Shown here: piece by piece, positions 27,475 to 35,126 of the stretch
Layout of the letters: the number at the start of each line of letters is the position of its first letter
How positions within the stretch are numbered: the first letter of the stretch is position 1
Notes under the pieces: generated by a model
The model's input: the letters and a program-made list of their open reading frames with translations, nothing else
What the model was told of the DNA's origin: nothing
Database searches by the model: none
Program-made: the position numbers and the translations under genes
NCBI GenBank assembly: GCA_022819645.1
Contig: JAJEGU010000041.1
Span: forward strand, 62,001-126,000
Length of the DNA: 64,000 bases
DNA from: Pseudomonadales bacterium
GTDB taxonomy: Bacteria > Pseudomonadota > Gammaproteobacteria > Pseudomonadales > Pseudohongiellaceae
Direction: 5' to 3'

Positions 27475-29631
27475 TCAGAAGGTGGCGCTTACCCGAAACG
27501 CCAGCTCCATGCCGCTGCTGTTGCAATAGTGTTCGATCTCCTCGACGACGCCGTCCGCGGTGGCGCCGAGGAAGCGGGTCCGCTTGCGGCAGTACTCGCC
27601 TTCGGTAATATTGCGCGATTCGAGCCGAAAGGTGAAGTTTTCAAAGGCCTTCTTTTCCACGAAGGCGGTCAGGAAAGGGTCTTCGATCCGCTCTTCAATG
27701 TCGATGATGTCGATCTCGGTGCGTCCGCTGCCGCCATTGGAAGAGTGCGAATAGAACATGCCATAGGTCAGGCCCTGCTCGACCATGTCATTGCGGAAGC
27801 CCACATTGGTTGACCAGCGCTCGCTGCCGGGCTGGCGTCGCCTCTGGCCGAGAAAGGGATCGATGAACTCCGAATCCCGCAGGCGAATGCCGGTGGTGAG
27901 CAGGGCATTGGGCATGCCGAGCATGGGCAGCCGGGTGCTCAGGTCGAGATTGAGGCCGTAGCGCTTGCCGTCGCCCGCATTGCCCCGGGCGGAGCGCAGC
28001 ATATCCGGGCCTGGCGACACGTCCACCCTTTCAATCAGGTCCCGCAGGTCGCGATACCAGAACTGGGAGTTGACCACGCCGAGATTGTTGGGCAGGCGCA
28101 TTTCCAGGTTCAGTTCATAACGCCAGGACTGTTCCTGGCGAATCTCGGGATTGCCCGCCTGGGTGTTCTGGTCGTCGTCGCTGTAATCGGTGGAGGCGCT
28201 GAAATCGGAAAAGCTCAACTGCTGGATGTCCTTCTCGACCCGGGCCCGCAATTGCAGGCTCGGCGTAATGTCGAAGCGATAATCCACCTTGGGCCGGAAG
28301 AACTGGAAATCCCGGGAGTTGAACACGTCGCCGGTCTGGGAGATGGCCGAGGATTCCAGCACCACCGAGCTTTCCAGCGACATGCGCTGGTTCAGTTGCC
28401 AGTTGTGCACCGCGAAGCTTTCGTAGCGCGTTTCCTCGACCTGGGAATCGCTGTTGTCGATGGCCACCGGCACCAGATTGGCGTACTCCGGCGAAGGCTG
28501 GCCGGGGATGTCGAGCCCCATGCGCAGGCCGTTGTCGCGAATCGTCTGGGCGCCTTCGATGCCGACTTCGAGGCCCTGTTGCGGCGCCACATTGAAAGTG
28601 TAGGAAGTGCGGGCGATGCGTTCCCGGTCGCGACCGAGATCGTCGAGAAACAGGTTGGGTTCCCGTTCGCCGTCGATCAGGTCCGAGCGGGTGCGGCTGA
28701 ACCGGAATTCCCGATCGTTGACGATGAACAGGAAGCGATAGGTGCCGGCGCCGGTGAAATCGCGCTCGTAGTCGCCGCCGATCTCCCAGGAATAGCGCCG
28801 GCTGGTATTGTCCTCGCGCTGCAGGCGAATCCGGTCGTTGACCAGGTCGTGAATGCTGCGGTCGCGCCAGGAGGGGGAATCGCCCCGGGTCTCGTAGAGG
28901 CCGTTCAGTTGCAGCACCTGATTGTCGAAGCGGTAGCCGAAATTGCCGCTGACCTGGTATTCGAGTTCGTCGCGGACACTGTCCTCGTAGCGGATTTCCT
29001 GCAATTCGTAGTCCGGGTCGTAGCTGAATTCGCGGCCCCGGGAACGGTTGTAGCGGGGATTGGCCTCGAAATGCAGCAGGTAGTTCAGATCGCCGCTCTG
29101 GCCGCTGTGGGAAAGCTGGCCGCCGGTGTCGATCTTGCCGTCGTTGGAGCGGTCGGTCTGGACTTCCACCGTGGTGCTTGAGGTCGACATCACATCGAGC
29201 AGGACCACATTGACGATCTGGGCGCCGCCGCGAATCTCGATATCCCCGGAAGTGCCGCGGATGATTTCGATGTAATCCACCTGGTCCGCCGCGATGCGCT
29301 GGAGCTGGTCGCGGCCGCCGGAACTCTTGCCGGTGATGCGCTGGCCATTGATCAGCACTTCGCCTTCGCCGGAGCCGAGGCCACGCCGGCCGCGATTGCC
29401 GCGTCCCGAGTTCCCGCCACGACCCATGGCGAGATTGATGCCGGGAATCCGGTTGAGCATGTCATTCACCGAAACCGGCAGGAACTCGGCGAAATAGGAG
29501 GCCGGATAGACAATGGTGGAATTGTCGGTGGCGTCTTCCGGGCCGGGGACCTGCTGGGCCTGAAGCGGCAGGCTGAACATCGACAGCAGCACCGCGGCGG
29601 CGATGAATGTGCGGTTTGACTTGAACTTCAT
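27475..29631 (-). CDS. TonB-dependent outer-membrane receptor
   Basis: 718 aa with a signal peptide (TFIAAAVLLSMFSLPLQAQQ) and a plug domain (VSVNDMLNRIPGINLAMGRG, VLINGQRITGKSSGGRDQL, QVDYIEIIRGTSGDIEIRGG). A beta-barrel of alternating aromatic strands follows, ending in ELAFRVSATF with a terminal Phe as expected for BAM insertion. GGAAAGGAC precedes the ATG at 29631. Its position at the head of the glycogen cluster suggests a carbohydrate ligand such as maltodextrin, but the sequence does not show the substrate. The 229-bp upstream spacer holds no gene; a TATACT occurs there without a clear -35. Confidence 0.88.
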   Translation of the reverse strand: MKFKSNRTFIAAAVLLSMFSLPLQAQQVPGPEDATDNSTIVYPASYFAEFLPVSVNDMLNRIPGINLAMGRGGNSGRGNRGRRGLGSGEGEVLINGQRITGKSSGGRDQLQRIAADQVDYIEIIRGTSGDIEIRGGAQIVNVVLLDVMSTSSTTVEVQTDRSNDGKIDTGGQLSHSGQSGDLNYLLHFEANPRYNRSRGREFSYDPDYELQEIRYEDSVRDELEYQVSGNFGYRFDNQVLQLNGLYETRGDSPSWRDRSIHDLVNDRIRLQREDNTSRRYSWEIGGDYERDFTGAGTYRFLFIVNDREFRFSRTRSDLIDGEREPNLFLDDLGRDRERIARTSYTFNVAPQQGLEVGIEGAQTIRDNGLRMGLDIPGQPSPEYANLVPVAIDNSDSQVEETRYESFAVHNWQLNQRMSLESSVVLESSAISQTGDVFNSRDFQFFRPKVDYRFDITPSLQLRARVEKDIQQLSFSDFSASTDYSDDDQNTQAGNPEIRQEQSWRYELNLEMRLPNNLGVVNSQFWYRDLRDLIERVDVSPGPDMLRSARGNAGDGKRYGLNLDLSTRLPMLGMPNALLTTGIRLRDSEFIDPFLGQRRRQPGSERWSTNVGFRNDMVEQGLTYGMFYSHSSNGGSGRTEIDIIDIEERIEDPFLTAFVEKKAFENFTFRLESRNITEGEYCRKRTRFLGATADGVVEEIEHYCNSSGMELAFRVSATF

Positions 29632-29860
29632 GTCCTTTCCATTACGCCGGGGGCACACGTTCCCCAGGCGACCACGGGTACTCTCTGAATAACAAAAACG
29701 CGGGGCAGTATACCCAGCACAACCGCCTGTTTCTGTGACATTTTGTGGAACGGCGATGATATTCCCGGGAAAGCCGCATACTTCCAGAGTATCGGCAGAC
29801 CCACGCCATGATTTTGTCCTTTTTTGTCCTCTAGCCTGCAAGGACGCGAACTCGGCGCTT

Positions 29861-30181
29861 TCAGAACTGAAATTCCGGCGTGGTGACCACCAGTCCGTCG
29901 AGTTCCTCGCTGAGGTTGATCTGGCACGAAAGGCGGGAATTGTCCCGGCGGGCATCGGTCATGTCGAGCATGTCGTCCTCATCCTCTTCCATGGGCGGCA
30001 GGCGGTCGAGCCATTCGGCATTGACGAAAACATGGCAGGTGGCGCAGGAGCAGCAGCCGCCGCAGTCGGCGTCGATGCCGGGCACCTTGCCGGAAACCGC
30101 CGTGAGCATCAGCGAATTGCCCGCGACACCCTCCACGGTGCGTTCGGTTCCGTCGTGTTCGATGAATTTGACCCTGATCAT
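29861..30181 (-). CDS. 2Fe-2S ferredoxin (adrenodoxin type)
   Basis: 106 aa electron carrier. The cluster ligands fit the vertebrate/Isc-type pattern C40-x5-C46-x2-C49-x36-C86 in DADCGGCCSCATCHVFV and RLSCQINL. Two extra Cys (43, 44) lie inside the cluster loop where homologues usually have Gly-Ala or similar, which is unusual. The acidic helix MEEDEDDMLD matches the partner-binding surface of this class. It is not next to isc genes; the P450 or oxygenase partner is unknown. Confidence 0.93.
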   Translation of the reverse strand: MIRVKFIEHDGTERTVEGVAGNSLMLTAVSGKVPGIDADCGGCCSCATCHVFVNAEWLDRLPPMEEDEDDMLDMTDARRDNSRLSCQINLSEELDGLVVTTPEFQF

Positions 30182-30323
30182 TTACTGTGGCCCCTGAAAG
30201 AACGGCGCAAACATACCAGCAAGTCACCCGGAGGGAAAGTGCGTAGCGTGTTGGTGGTGGAGGGATTCGCGACAACGGCCTACGGCACTCCCTCTGCGTA
30301 CTTGAACCCCAAATACGAGGCCT

Positions 30324-31646
30324 TCACAGGCTCCGGGGCACCGGGATGTTGAATTGGCGCAGAGTGCCTTCGACGGAAGGTTTGGCGAGACGGATTCGCT
30401 CGGCGTCCAGCAGGAAGGAGAAAATGAGACCAAGCCCGAGGATGAGCATGCCGATCAGGAAGCAGTAGATTACCGCCCGGTCCGGGAAAACATCCTTGTA
30501 GTAGCCCACATAGAGCGGGCCCACAATGCCCGCCGCCGCCCAGGCGGTGAGCATGGCGCCGTAGATGGCGGACATGTTCTTGCTGCCGAACACGTCGATG
30601 ATGAAGGAAGGCATGGTGGCGAAACCGCCGCCGAAACACAGCAGGATATAGCAGACCAGCGCCGAGAAGATCCAGGGGTCGCGTTCGGTCATGAGAATCG
30701 CGAACACCACCATCTGGGTTGCCAGCAGCAGGCGGAACACGGTAACGCGGCCGATGAGGTCGGACAACAGCCCCCAGAGCAGCCTGCCCAGACCATTGAA
30801 AAGCGAACTCACGGCGATGAGCATGGCGCCGTATTCGGCGAGCATCTGGGGGTCGAGCCCCGGTTCGGCAAGCCCCCAGACATCCTGCAGCAAGGGCGAC
30901 TGGAAGCTGATGACGGAAATGCCCGCCGAGATATTGAAGAAAAAAATCAGCCAGATAATGATGAATTCCCGGGACCGGAGGCAGCGGCGCACGAAACGGG
31001 GGTGATCGGCGCCCACCGGCTCGGGAGCGGCTGCGGAGCCGGCGCCCGCGGTCACCGGCGCATAGTTCTCCGGCGGGTTGCGGATGAACAGGCTGATCGG
31101 AATCAGGATGGCGGCGAAGATGATCCCCAGCCACATGAAAATCTGCGGCAGGTCTTCCGCGGTCTGCACCACCAGAAAAGGCGCCAGCAGGCGGCTGAAG
31201 AGAAAGGCGCCGATGCCGAAACCCATCACTACGATGCCCGTGGCGAGGCCTTTCCGGTCGGGATACCACTTGGCCACGGTCGCCACGGGGGTCACATAGC
31301 CCAGGCCGATGCCGGCGCCGCCGATCACGCCGTAGCCGAAATAGAACAGCGGCAGATTGTTGTGTTCCAGCGCCGGCGCGGCGATGAGATAGCCCAGGGA
31401 AAACAGGATGCTGCCGCCCAGGGCGAGCTTGCGCGGGCCCAGCCGCGGCAATGCCATTCCCGCCCAGGCCGCGGCGATGCCCAGCGAGAAAATCGTGACG
31501 CCGAAGGCGATTGCCGTGTCGGTATTGCTCCAGCCGAGCTGGTTTACCAGCATGGTCTGGAAAAAACTCCAGGCGTAGACCGTTCCCAGGCAGAGTTGCA
31601 GCCCCGCGCAAAGCAGGACGACAACGAATCGCGGAACGCCGATCAT
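30324..31646 (-). CDS. MFS transporter, oxalate/formate antiporter (OFA)-like
   Basis: About 440 aa with twelve transmembrane segments. It starts VPRFVVVLLCAGLQLCLGTVYAWS, the OFA-family opening, with LPLFYFGYGVIGGAGIGLGY and VAKWYPDRKGLATGIVVMGFG, the family signature regions. OFA members exchange small carboxylates. The ATG at 31646 is preferred; the frame extends upstream into the neighbouring gene. It follows a Cache-HAMP gene by 16 bp and shares its operon with an ABC-type binding protein, an unusual combination. Confidence 0.87.
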   Translation of the reverse strand: MIGVPRFVVVLLCAGLQLCLGTVYAWSFFQTMLVNQLGWSNTDTAIAFGVTIFSLGIAAAWAGMALPRLGPRKLALGGSILFSLGYLIAAPALEHNNLPLFYFGYGVIGGAGIGLGYVTPVATVAKWYPDRKGLATGIVVMGFGIGAFLFSRLLAPFLVVQTAEDLPQIFMWLGIIFAAILIPISLFIRNPPENYAPVTAGAGSAAAPEPVGADHPRFVRRCLRSREFIIIWLIFFFNISAGISVISFQSPLLQDVWGLAEPGLDPQMLAEYGAMLIAVSSLFNGLGRLLWGLLSDLIGRVTVFRLLLATQMVVFAILMTERDPWIFSALVCYILLCFGGGFATMPSFIIDVFGSKNMSAIYGAMLTAWAAAGIVGPLYVGYYKDVFPDRAVIYCFLIGMLILGLGLIFSFLLDAERIRLAKPSVEGTLRQFNIPVPRSL

Positions 31647-31662
31647 CTTGCGGCGGCGCGGG

Positions 31663-32418
31663 TCAGGATGCTTCCGGCTGGGCGAGCGCGCCGGCTTTTT
31701 CCGGATCGGCCACCCTGGAGAAGTACAGCAACAGGCGGGCAAGCTGGCCGGCTTCATCGTCGCGCTCAAGCAATGCGCCGGGGGCCGGCTCCCCTTCCCG
31801 TTCGGCCCTGGCAAGCTGCACGGCGTAGGCGAGCAGATGCTCCACGGGGCGGGCCGCGAGATTCATGAGCATGATGGCTGCGATGATGCCGACCAGAAAG
31901 ATCGACGAAATCAGATACATCTGGCGGCCCACGGCCTGCTGGATCTTGAGGGTGATGACCGATTTGTCCATGCCGATATGCACCGACCCGGCGACGCCCG
32001 CAAGAATCGGGCTACCGACCTCCACGAAGCTGTCGGCGCCGGCAAGCACACGCTCCACGGTGTCGGTATTGGCCGGATCCGAGGCGAGAATCTCCCCGGG
32101 AATGCCGGGAACGAAAGTATGGGCGAGAAACTCGCCGTCTTCGTTGACGATGTAGATATAGCTGATGCCCTGAATCTCCAGAAACTGATCGATCAGGGAC
32201 TGCAGGGCGGACAGGTCGCGGTTGAGAATGATGTCCACGCTGGCGTCGGCGATGGTCTGGGCGATGCCCCGGCTGTTGGATTCGTATTCTTCGGAAAGCT
32301 GGGAGTCCACCGTGGCGATGCACACCCAGGAAGTGGAGACCGCGATGATTCCAAACAGCAGGAATATCCCGAACAGCGGCCTGCGAAACAGTTTCTGCAC
32401 GTTCATGTTCAATTTCAT
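31663..32418 (-). CDS. Cache-HAMP membrane protein without output domain
   Basis: 251 aa: transmembrane helix 1 (LFGIFLLFGIIAVSTSWVCI), a periplasmic Cache-like domain (SLIDQFLEIQGISYIYIVNEDGEFLAHTF), transmembrane helix 2 (YLISSIFLVGIIAAIMLMNL) and a HAMP-like segment (ARPVEHLLAYAVQLARAEREG followed by DDEAGQLARLLLYF). It ends about 15 residues later with no kinase, cyclase or MCP domain. The ATG at 32418 follows the stop of the binding-protein gene by one base. It may act as a free-standing sensor or a partner of another membrane protein. Confidence 0.8.
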   Translation of the reverse strand: MKLNMNVQKLFRRPLFGIFLLFGIIAVSTSWVCIATVDSQLSEEYESNSRGIAQTIADASVDIILNRDLSALQSLIDQFLEIQGISYIYIVNEDGEFLAHTFVPGIPGEILASDPANTDTVERVLAGADSFVEVGSPILAGVAGSVHIGMDKSVITLKIQQAVGRQMYLISSIFLVGIIAAIMLMNLAARPVEHLLAYAVQLARAEREGEPAPGALLERDDEAGQLARLLLYFSRVADPEKAGALAQPEAS

Positions 32419-32419
32419 C

Positions 32420-33718
32420 TTATCCAAACCTCGCCTGCCAGTCGTCGAGTGGCACAAACCGGCCCTTGTCCACCACGGTGTAGTACAGCCGCTGCATACC
32501 CTGCCGCCGCTGCTCGGAAAATGAAACCATCTCGCCAATGCCCAGATCGTAGTCCCGCACGGTGAAAACCGCCTGTTCCAGCCGGGCGCGACCAGGGGAG
32601 TCGCCCATGCGGTTGAGAATTTCCACGAGCATTTTCGCGTTCACAAAGCCTTCAAGGCTGACGAAGCTGCGGTCAAAGGGCACATAATCCGGCTGGCGCA
32701 GGGGTTCCGGGACTTCCGGCTGGTACCGGTCCATCAGTTCGGCGTATTCCCTGACCACGGGAATGCTCTCGTCTTCGTAGCTCGGCACCACCTGGGAATT
32801 CACCAGATAGCGGGTATAGCGTTCGCTGTCGTCGACGCTGTCGGTGATGAGTTGCAGCAGGTTCTCGCTGCCGACAAAGGACAGGTTGGCGATGGGGACT
32901 TCGAGGCCGAAGTCGATGGCATCTCGCAAAAACGCCGCGCAGGCGCCGTAGGCGCCGATACAAATCACCGCGTCGGGGCTGACATTGCGCAGAATCTCCA
33001 CCTGTTCACCCATGCTACGGCCATAAGCGGCGCCCCGGGTGTAGGTCGCTTCGCCCACAATCTGCTCCCCCCGGGCGCCAAGGGCTTCGCGGACTCCCGC
33101 CCAGCCGCTGCGCCCGTAGGCGTCCGCCTGATAGAAGACGGCAATCCGGCGGCGGCCGATACGGAGGAAATTCTCCACCAGGCCCGCGGTTTCCTCGCGG
33201 TAGGAGGCGCGCAGGTTGAATGCGAACTCTCCGTATGGCGGCTCCCGCTGGGGTTGGGCGCCGGTGAATGGAAAGAACATGTATACATTCTCTTCCTGGA
33301 ACTTCTTGAGAATCGGTAGCACCCGGGTGACCGTGGGCGTGCCCACATAGCCGAACAGGGCAAATACCTGGTCCTGAAGCAGCAGTTCCATGGTGTTCTG
33401 CACCGAGGGAACGGGCTGGTAGCCATCGTCATAAAGCCGCAGCGCAATGCGCCGGCCGCCGACTCCGCCCTGCTCATTGACCCGGTTGAAGAAGGCCTGG
33501 GCGCCGCGATACAGCTCGATGCCGAGACCGCGGGAGGGGCCGGAAAAGGCGGCGGAAGTACCGAGCAGGATTTCGTCGTCGGATATGCCTTCGTGGAAAC
33601 CCGCCGCGGAACCGACGGTTTCATTCTGGGCAAAAGCCGCACCTCGGCCAAGCCAGGGTGCGGCCAGACCGCCCAGGATGCCGGTCCGCAGAAACTTGCG
33701 CCTGGTCAGTACTCTCAT
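32420..33718 (-). CDS. ABC-type substrate-binding protein (branched-chain amino acid/urea type), Tat-exported
   Basis: 432 aa with a twin-arginine signal (TRRKFLRTGILGGLAAPWLG). The mature protein is a type I periplasmic binding fold: EILLGTSAAFSGPSRGLGIEL, FNRVNEQGGVGGRRIAL, VFALFGYVGTPTVTRVLPIL and FYQADAYGRSGWAGVREAL. This is the LivJ/AmiC/urea-binding class. No ABC permease or ATPase is nearby; instead it is followed by a Cache-HAMP protein and an MFS transporter. It may deliver ligand information to the Cache protein or serve a transporter encoded elsewhere. Confidence 0.9.
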   Translation of the reverse strand: MRVLTRRKFLRTGILGGLAAPWLGRGAAFAQNETVGSAAGFHEGISDDEILLGTSAAFSGPSRGLGIELYRGAQAFFNRVNEQGGVGGRRIALRLYDDGYQPVPSVQNTMELLLQDQVFALFGYVGTPTVTRVLPILKKFQEENVYMFFPFTGAQPQREPPYGEFAFNLRASYREETAGLVENFLRIGRRRIAVFYQADAYGRSGWAGVREALGARGEQIVGEATYTRGAAYGRSMGEQVEILRNVSPDAVICIGAYGACAAFLRDAIDFGLEVPIANLSFVGSENLLQLITDSVDDSERYTRYLVNSQVVPSYEDESIPVVREYAELMDRYQPEVPEPLRQPDYVPFDRSFVSLEGFVNAKMLVEILNRMGDSPGRARLEQAVFTVRDYDLGIGEMVSFSEQRRQGMQRLYYTVVDKGRFVPLDDWQARFG

Positions 33719-33800
33719 GGGGCTGAATTGTGCATGGATTTCGAGCAGCGGAAAAGATGCCAGAGTACCGAAAGTTCACAGCTTTGTCGATTGGGCGAGG

Positions 33801-33870
33801 CCGGGCGTGTACCAAGCGCAGCCTCATGCGCAGGCCGAGCGACACCGAGCCATGCCCGGCCGACCGTGCC
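33801..33870. repeat. Mosaic repeat, degenerate module C
   Basis: The stretch GGGCGTGTACCAAGCGCAGC and what follows (CATGCGCAGGCCGAGCG, GAGCCATGCCCGGCCG) aligns with module C at 43351-43420 and 57083-57150, where the centre is the palindrome CGAAGCGCAGCTTCG. This copy is the most diverged. It lies 14 bp after the GntR gene's stop. Confidence 0.55.
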
Positions 33871-33884
33871 AACCGCGCCCCACA

Positions 33885-34661
33885 TCAATCGACCTCAAGG
33901 TCCATTTCGTAGCGGAAGTGCTCGGGGTTGTAGAGCGCCCGCAGGTAGTCGTGCATGCGCTCGCCTTCGGCGCTCTTGTTGTAGGAGCGGCGGGTCAGGC
34001 TCAGCAAGGGGCTGCCCTCGGCCACGGCCAGCACCCTGGCGGCCTCGGCGCCGGCGGCTTCTGCGCTCAGGGTCTGCTTGACATGAGTTACTTCGAGGCC
34101 CTTCTGACGGAAATAAGAAAGCCTGGGCGTCGTCTCGAATATCGCCGGTTTCGAAGGCATCTCCACTCCAGCGGTCCAGCTCGTGTAATAGCCGAAGTCG
34201 AGCCGGTCCCGCTGCCGCACCCGAACCAGGTGCAGGGCCTTCTCTCCCGGGTCAAGGTCCAGTTCGTCCCGCACCGCCTGGGGCGGTTCTTGCCAGCTGC
34301 AGCGGATTACCCGGGCGCGGCTGTTGCGCGCCATGGTCTCGATCTCCTGCAGCATGCCCACCAGGGGCGCCTTCACCGGTCGTGGCGAATACTTGTAGAT
34401 GACATGGGTGCCCTTGCCCCGGCTGCGCGCAAGCAGACCCTCGCCGGCAAGATCGTCCATGGCGCGCTTGGCGGTGATCCGGGAGACCTTGAACAGATTT
34501 GCCAGCACTTCCTCGGTGGGCATACGGCTGCCGAATGGCAGGGTACCGTCGAGTATCATCGTCTTCAGCAGGCTGTAGAGCTGGAAATACAGCGGCGTTG
34601 GCGAAGACTTGTCGAGTTCCTTGAAGCGGGACTCGTCGCTCAGGGTGTCGAAAACGTTCAC
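33885..34661 (-). CDS. GntR-family regulator with UTRA domain (HutC subfamily)
   Basis: 258 aa. The winged helix-turn-helix is at residues about 20-90 (PLYFQLYSLLKTMILDGTLP, SRMPTEEVLANLFKVSRITA, GLLARSRGKGTHV). A UTRA effector domain follows (RVRQRDRLDFGYYTSWTAG to the C terminus). HutC-type regulators repress transport or catabolic genes and release DNA when a small metabolite binds. An AT-rich inverted repeat at 34672-34703 directly before the ATG suggests autoregulation. The binding-protein/Cache/MFS genes downstream on the same strand are the likely targets; this is inference. Confidence 0.92.
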   Translation of the reverse strand: MNVFDTLSDESRFKELDKSSPTPLYFQLYSLLKTMILDGTLPFGSRMPTEEVLANLFKVSRITAKRAMDDLAGEGLLARSRGKGTHVIYKYSPRPVKAPLVGMLQEIETMARNSRARVIRCSWQEPPQAVRDELDLDPGEKALHLVRVRQRDRLDFGYYTSWTAGVEMPSKPAIFETTPRLSYFRQKGLEVTHVKQTLSAEAAGAEAARVLAVAEGSPLLSLTRRSYNKSAEGERMHDYLRALYNPEHFRYEMDLEVD

Positions 34662-34671
34662 GGCGGGCCCG

Positions 34672-34703
34672 TTTGATATAGAAAGTTATAATGATATATC
34701 AAA
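34672..34703. promoter_or_regulatory. Inverted repeat, likely operator of the GntR gene
   Basis: Perfect 9-bp arms TTTGATATA (34672-34680) and TATATCAAA (34695-34703) are separated by 14 bp. The spacer contains TATAAC on the minus strand, a possible -10 element. The position 10 bp before the GntR start fits an autoregulatory operator. Confidence 0.65.
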
Positions 34704-34711
34704 GGTCCCTA

Positions 34712-34872
34712 GGAGTCTGCGCCACAGGAATTCGCGAAAGCGAAAATTCGCTATCGCCGCGCCCCTGGCCGATCGATTGAGGCGAATATTGGTGAATATG
34801 CAACGAAATCGAACGGCCAGGGGCGTGGATGAGAGCGGATTTGCAGCCGTGAATTCCTACGGCGCAGGCTCC
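34712..34872. repeat. 161-bp fold-back element
   Basis: Outer arms 34712-34733 and 34851-34872 match at 19 of 22 positions (GGAGTCTGCGCC and GGCGCAGGCTCC ends). Concentric inner arms CGCCCCTGGCCG (34760-34771) and CGGCCAGGGGCG (34814-34825) match perfectly. The element could fold as one long hairpin. It has no good reading frame. With the operator and copy 2 of the mosaic repeat it fills the 459-bp spacer between the GntR gene and ppk; no protein gene is visible there. Confidence 0.7.
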
Positions 34873-34984
34873 CGGGGACAAATCCCGCTGCATTTGCATC
34901 CGGCAATTCTCATTATGGCAATGGGCGCGCTCACATCGGTGATCCTGCGCGCAGGCGCGGGCTCTCATCGCGTGGCCACTGCAA

Positions 34985-35069
34985 GGGAAGCTCTGATCAA
35001 GTCAGAGCTTCCCTGCGGCACATGGAAGATAATGAAAAACTCCACGGATGGAGTTTTTCAGAGAATACC
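34985..35069. repeat. Mosaic palindromic repeat, copy 2 (modules A+E)
   Basis: Perfect 12-bp arms GGGAAGCTCTGA and TCAGAGCTTCCC around TCAAG, then CTGCGGCACATGGAAGATAA, then GAAAAACTCCA/TGGAGTTTTTC around CGGA and CAGAGAATACC. The second stem differs from copy 1 by a compensatory pair of changes (ATT to ACT, AAT to AGT), evidence that the hairpin itself is conserved. It lies 3' of ppk. Confidence 0.88.
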
Positions 35070-35091
35070 AGGAGATTCTGCGACTGCGCTT

Positions 35092-35126
35092 CGCTTCTTA
35101 TCGGCTGCGCCGCCCGGGCCTCACCC
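35092..35126 (-). repeat. Repeat module F overlapping the ppk stop
   Basis: Read on the minus strand, GGGTGAGGCCCGGGCGGCGC and the next 15 bases match 43278-43312 at 33 of 35 positions. In both places the TGA in the module is the stop codon of the upstream gene (ppk here, pstB there). Confidence 0.85.

Noticed and set aside
29820..29860. Terminator after the ferredoxin gene
   Set aside because: GTCCT/AGGAC can pair, but on the ferredoxin's strand it is followed by a run of A, not T, so it is not an intrinsic terminator for that gene.
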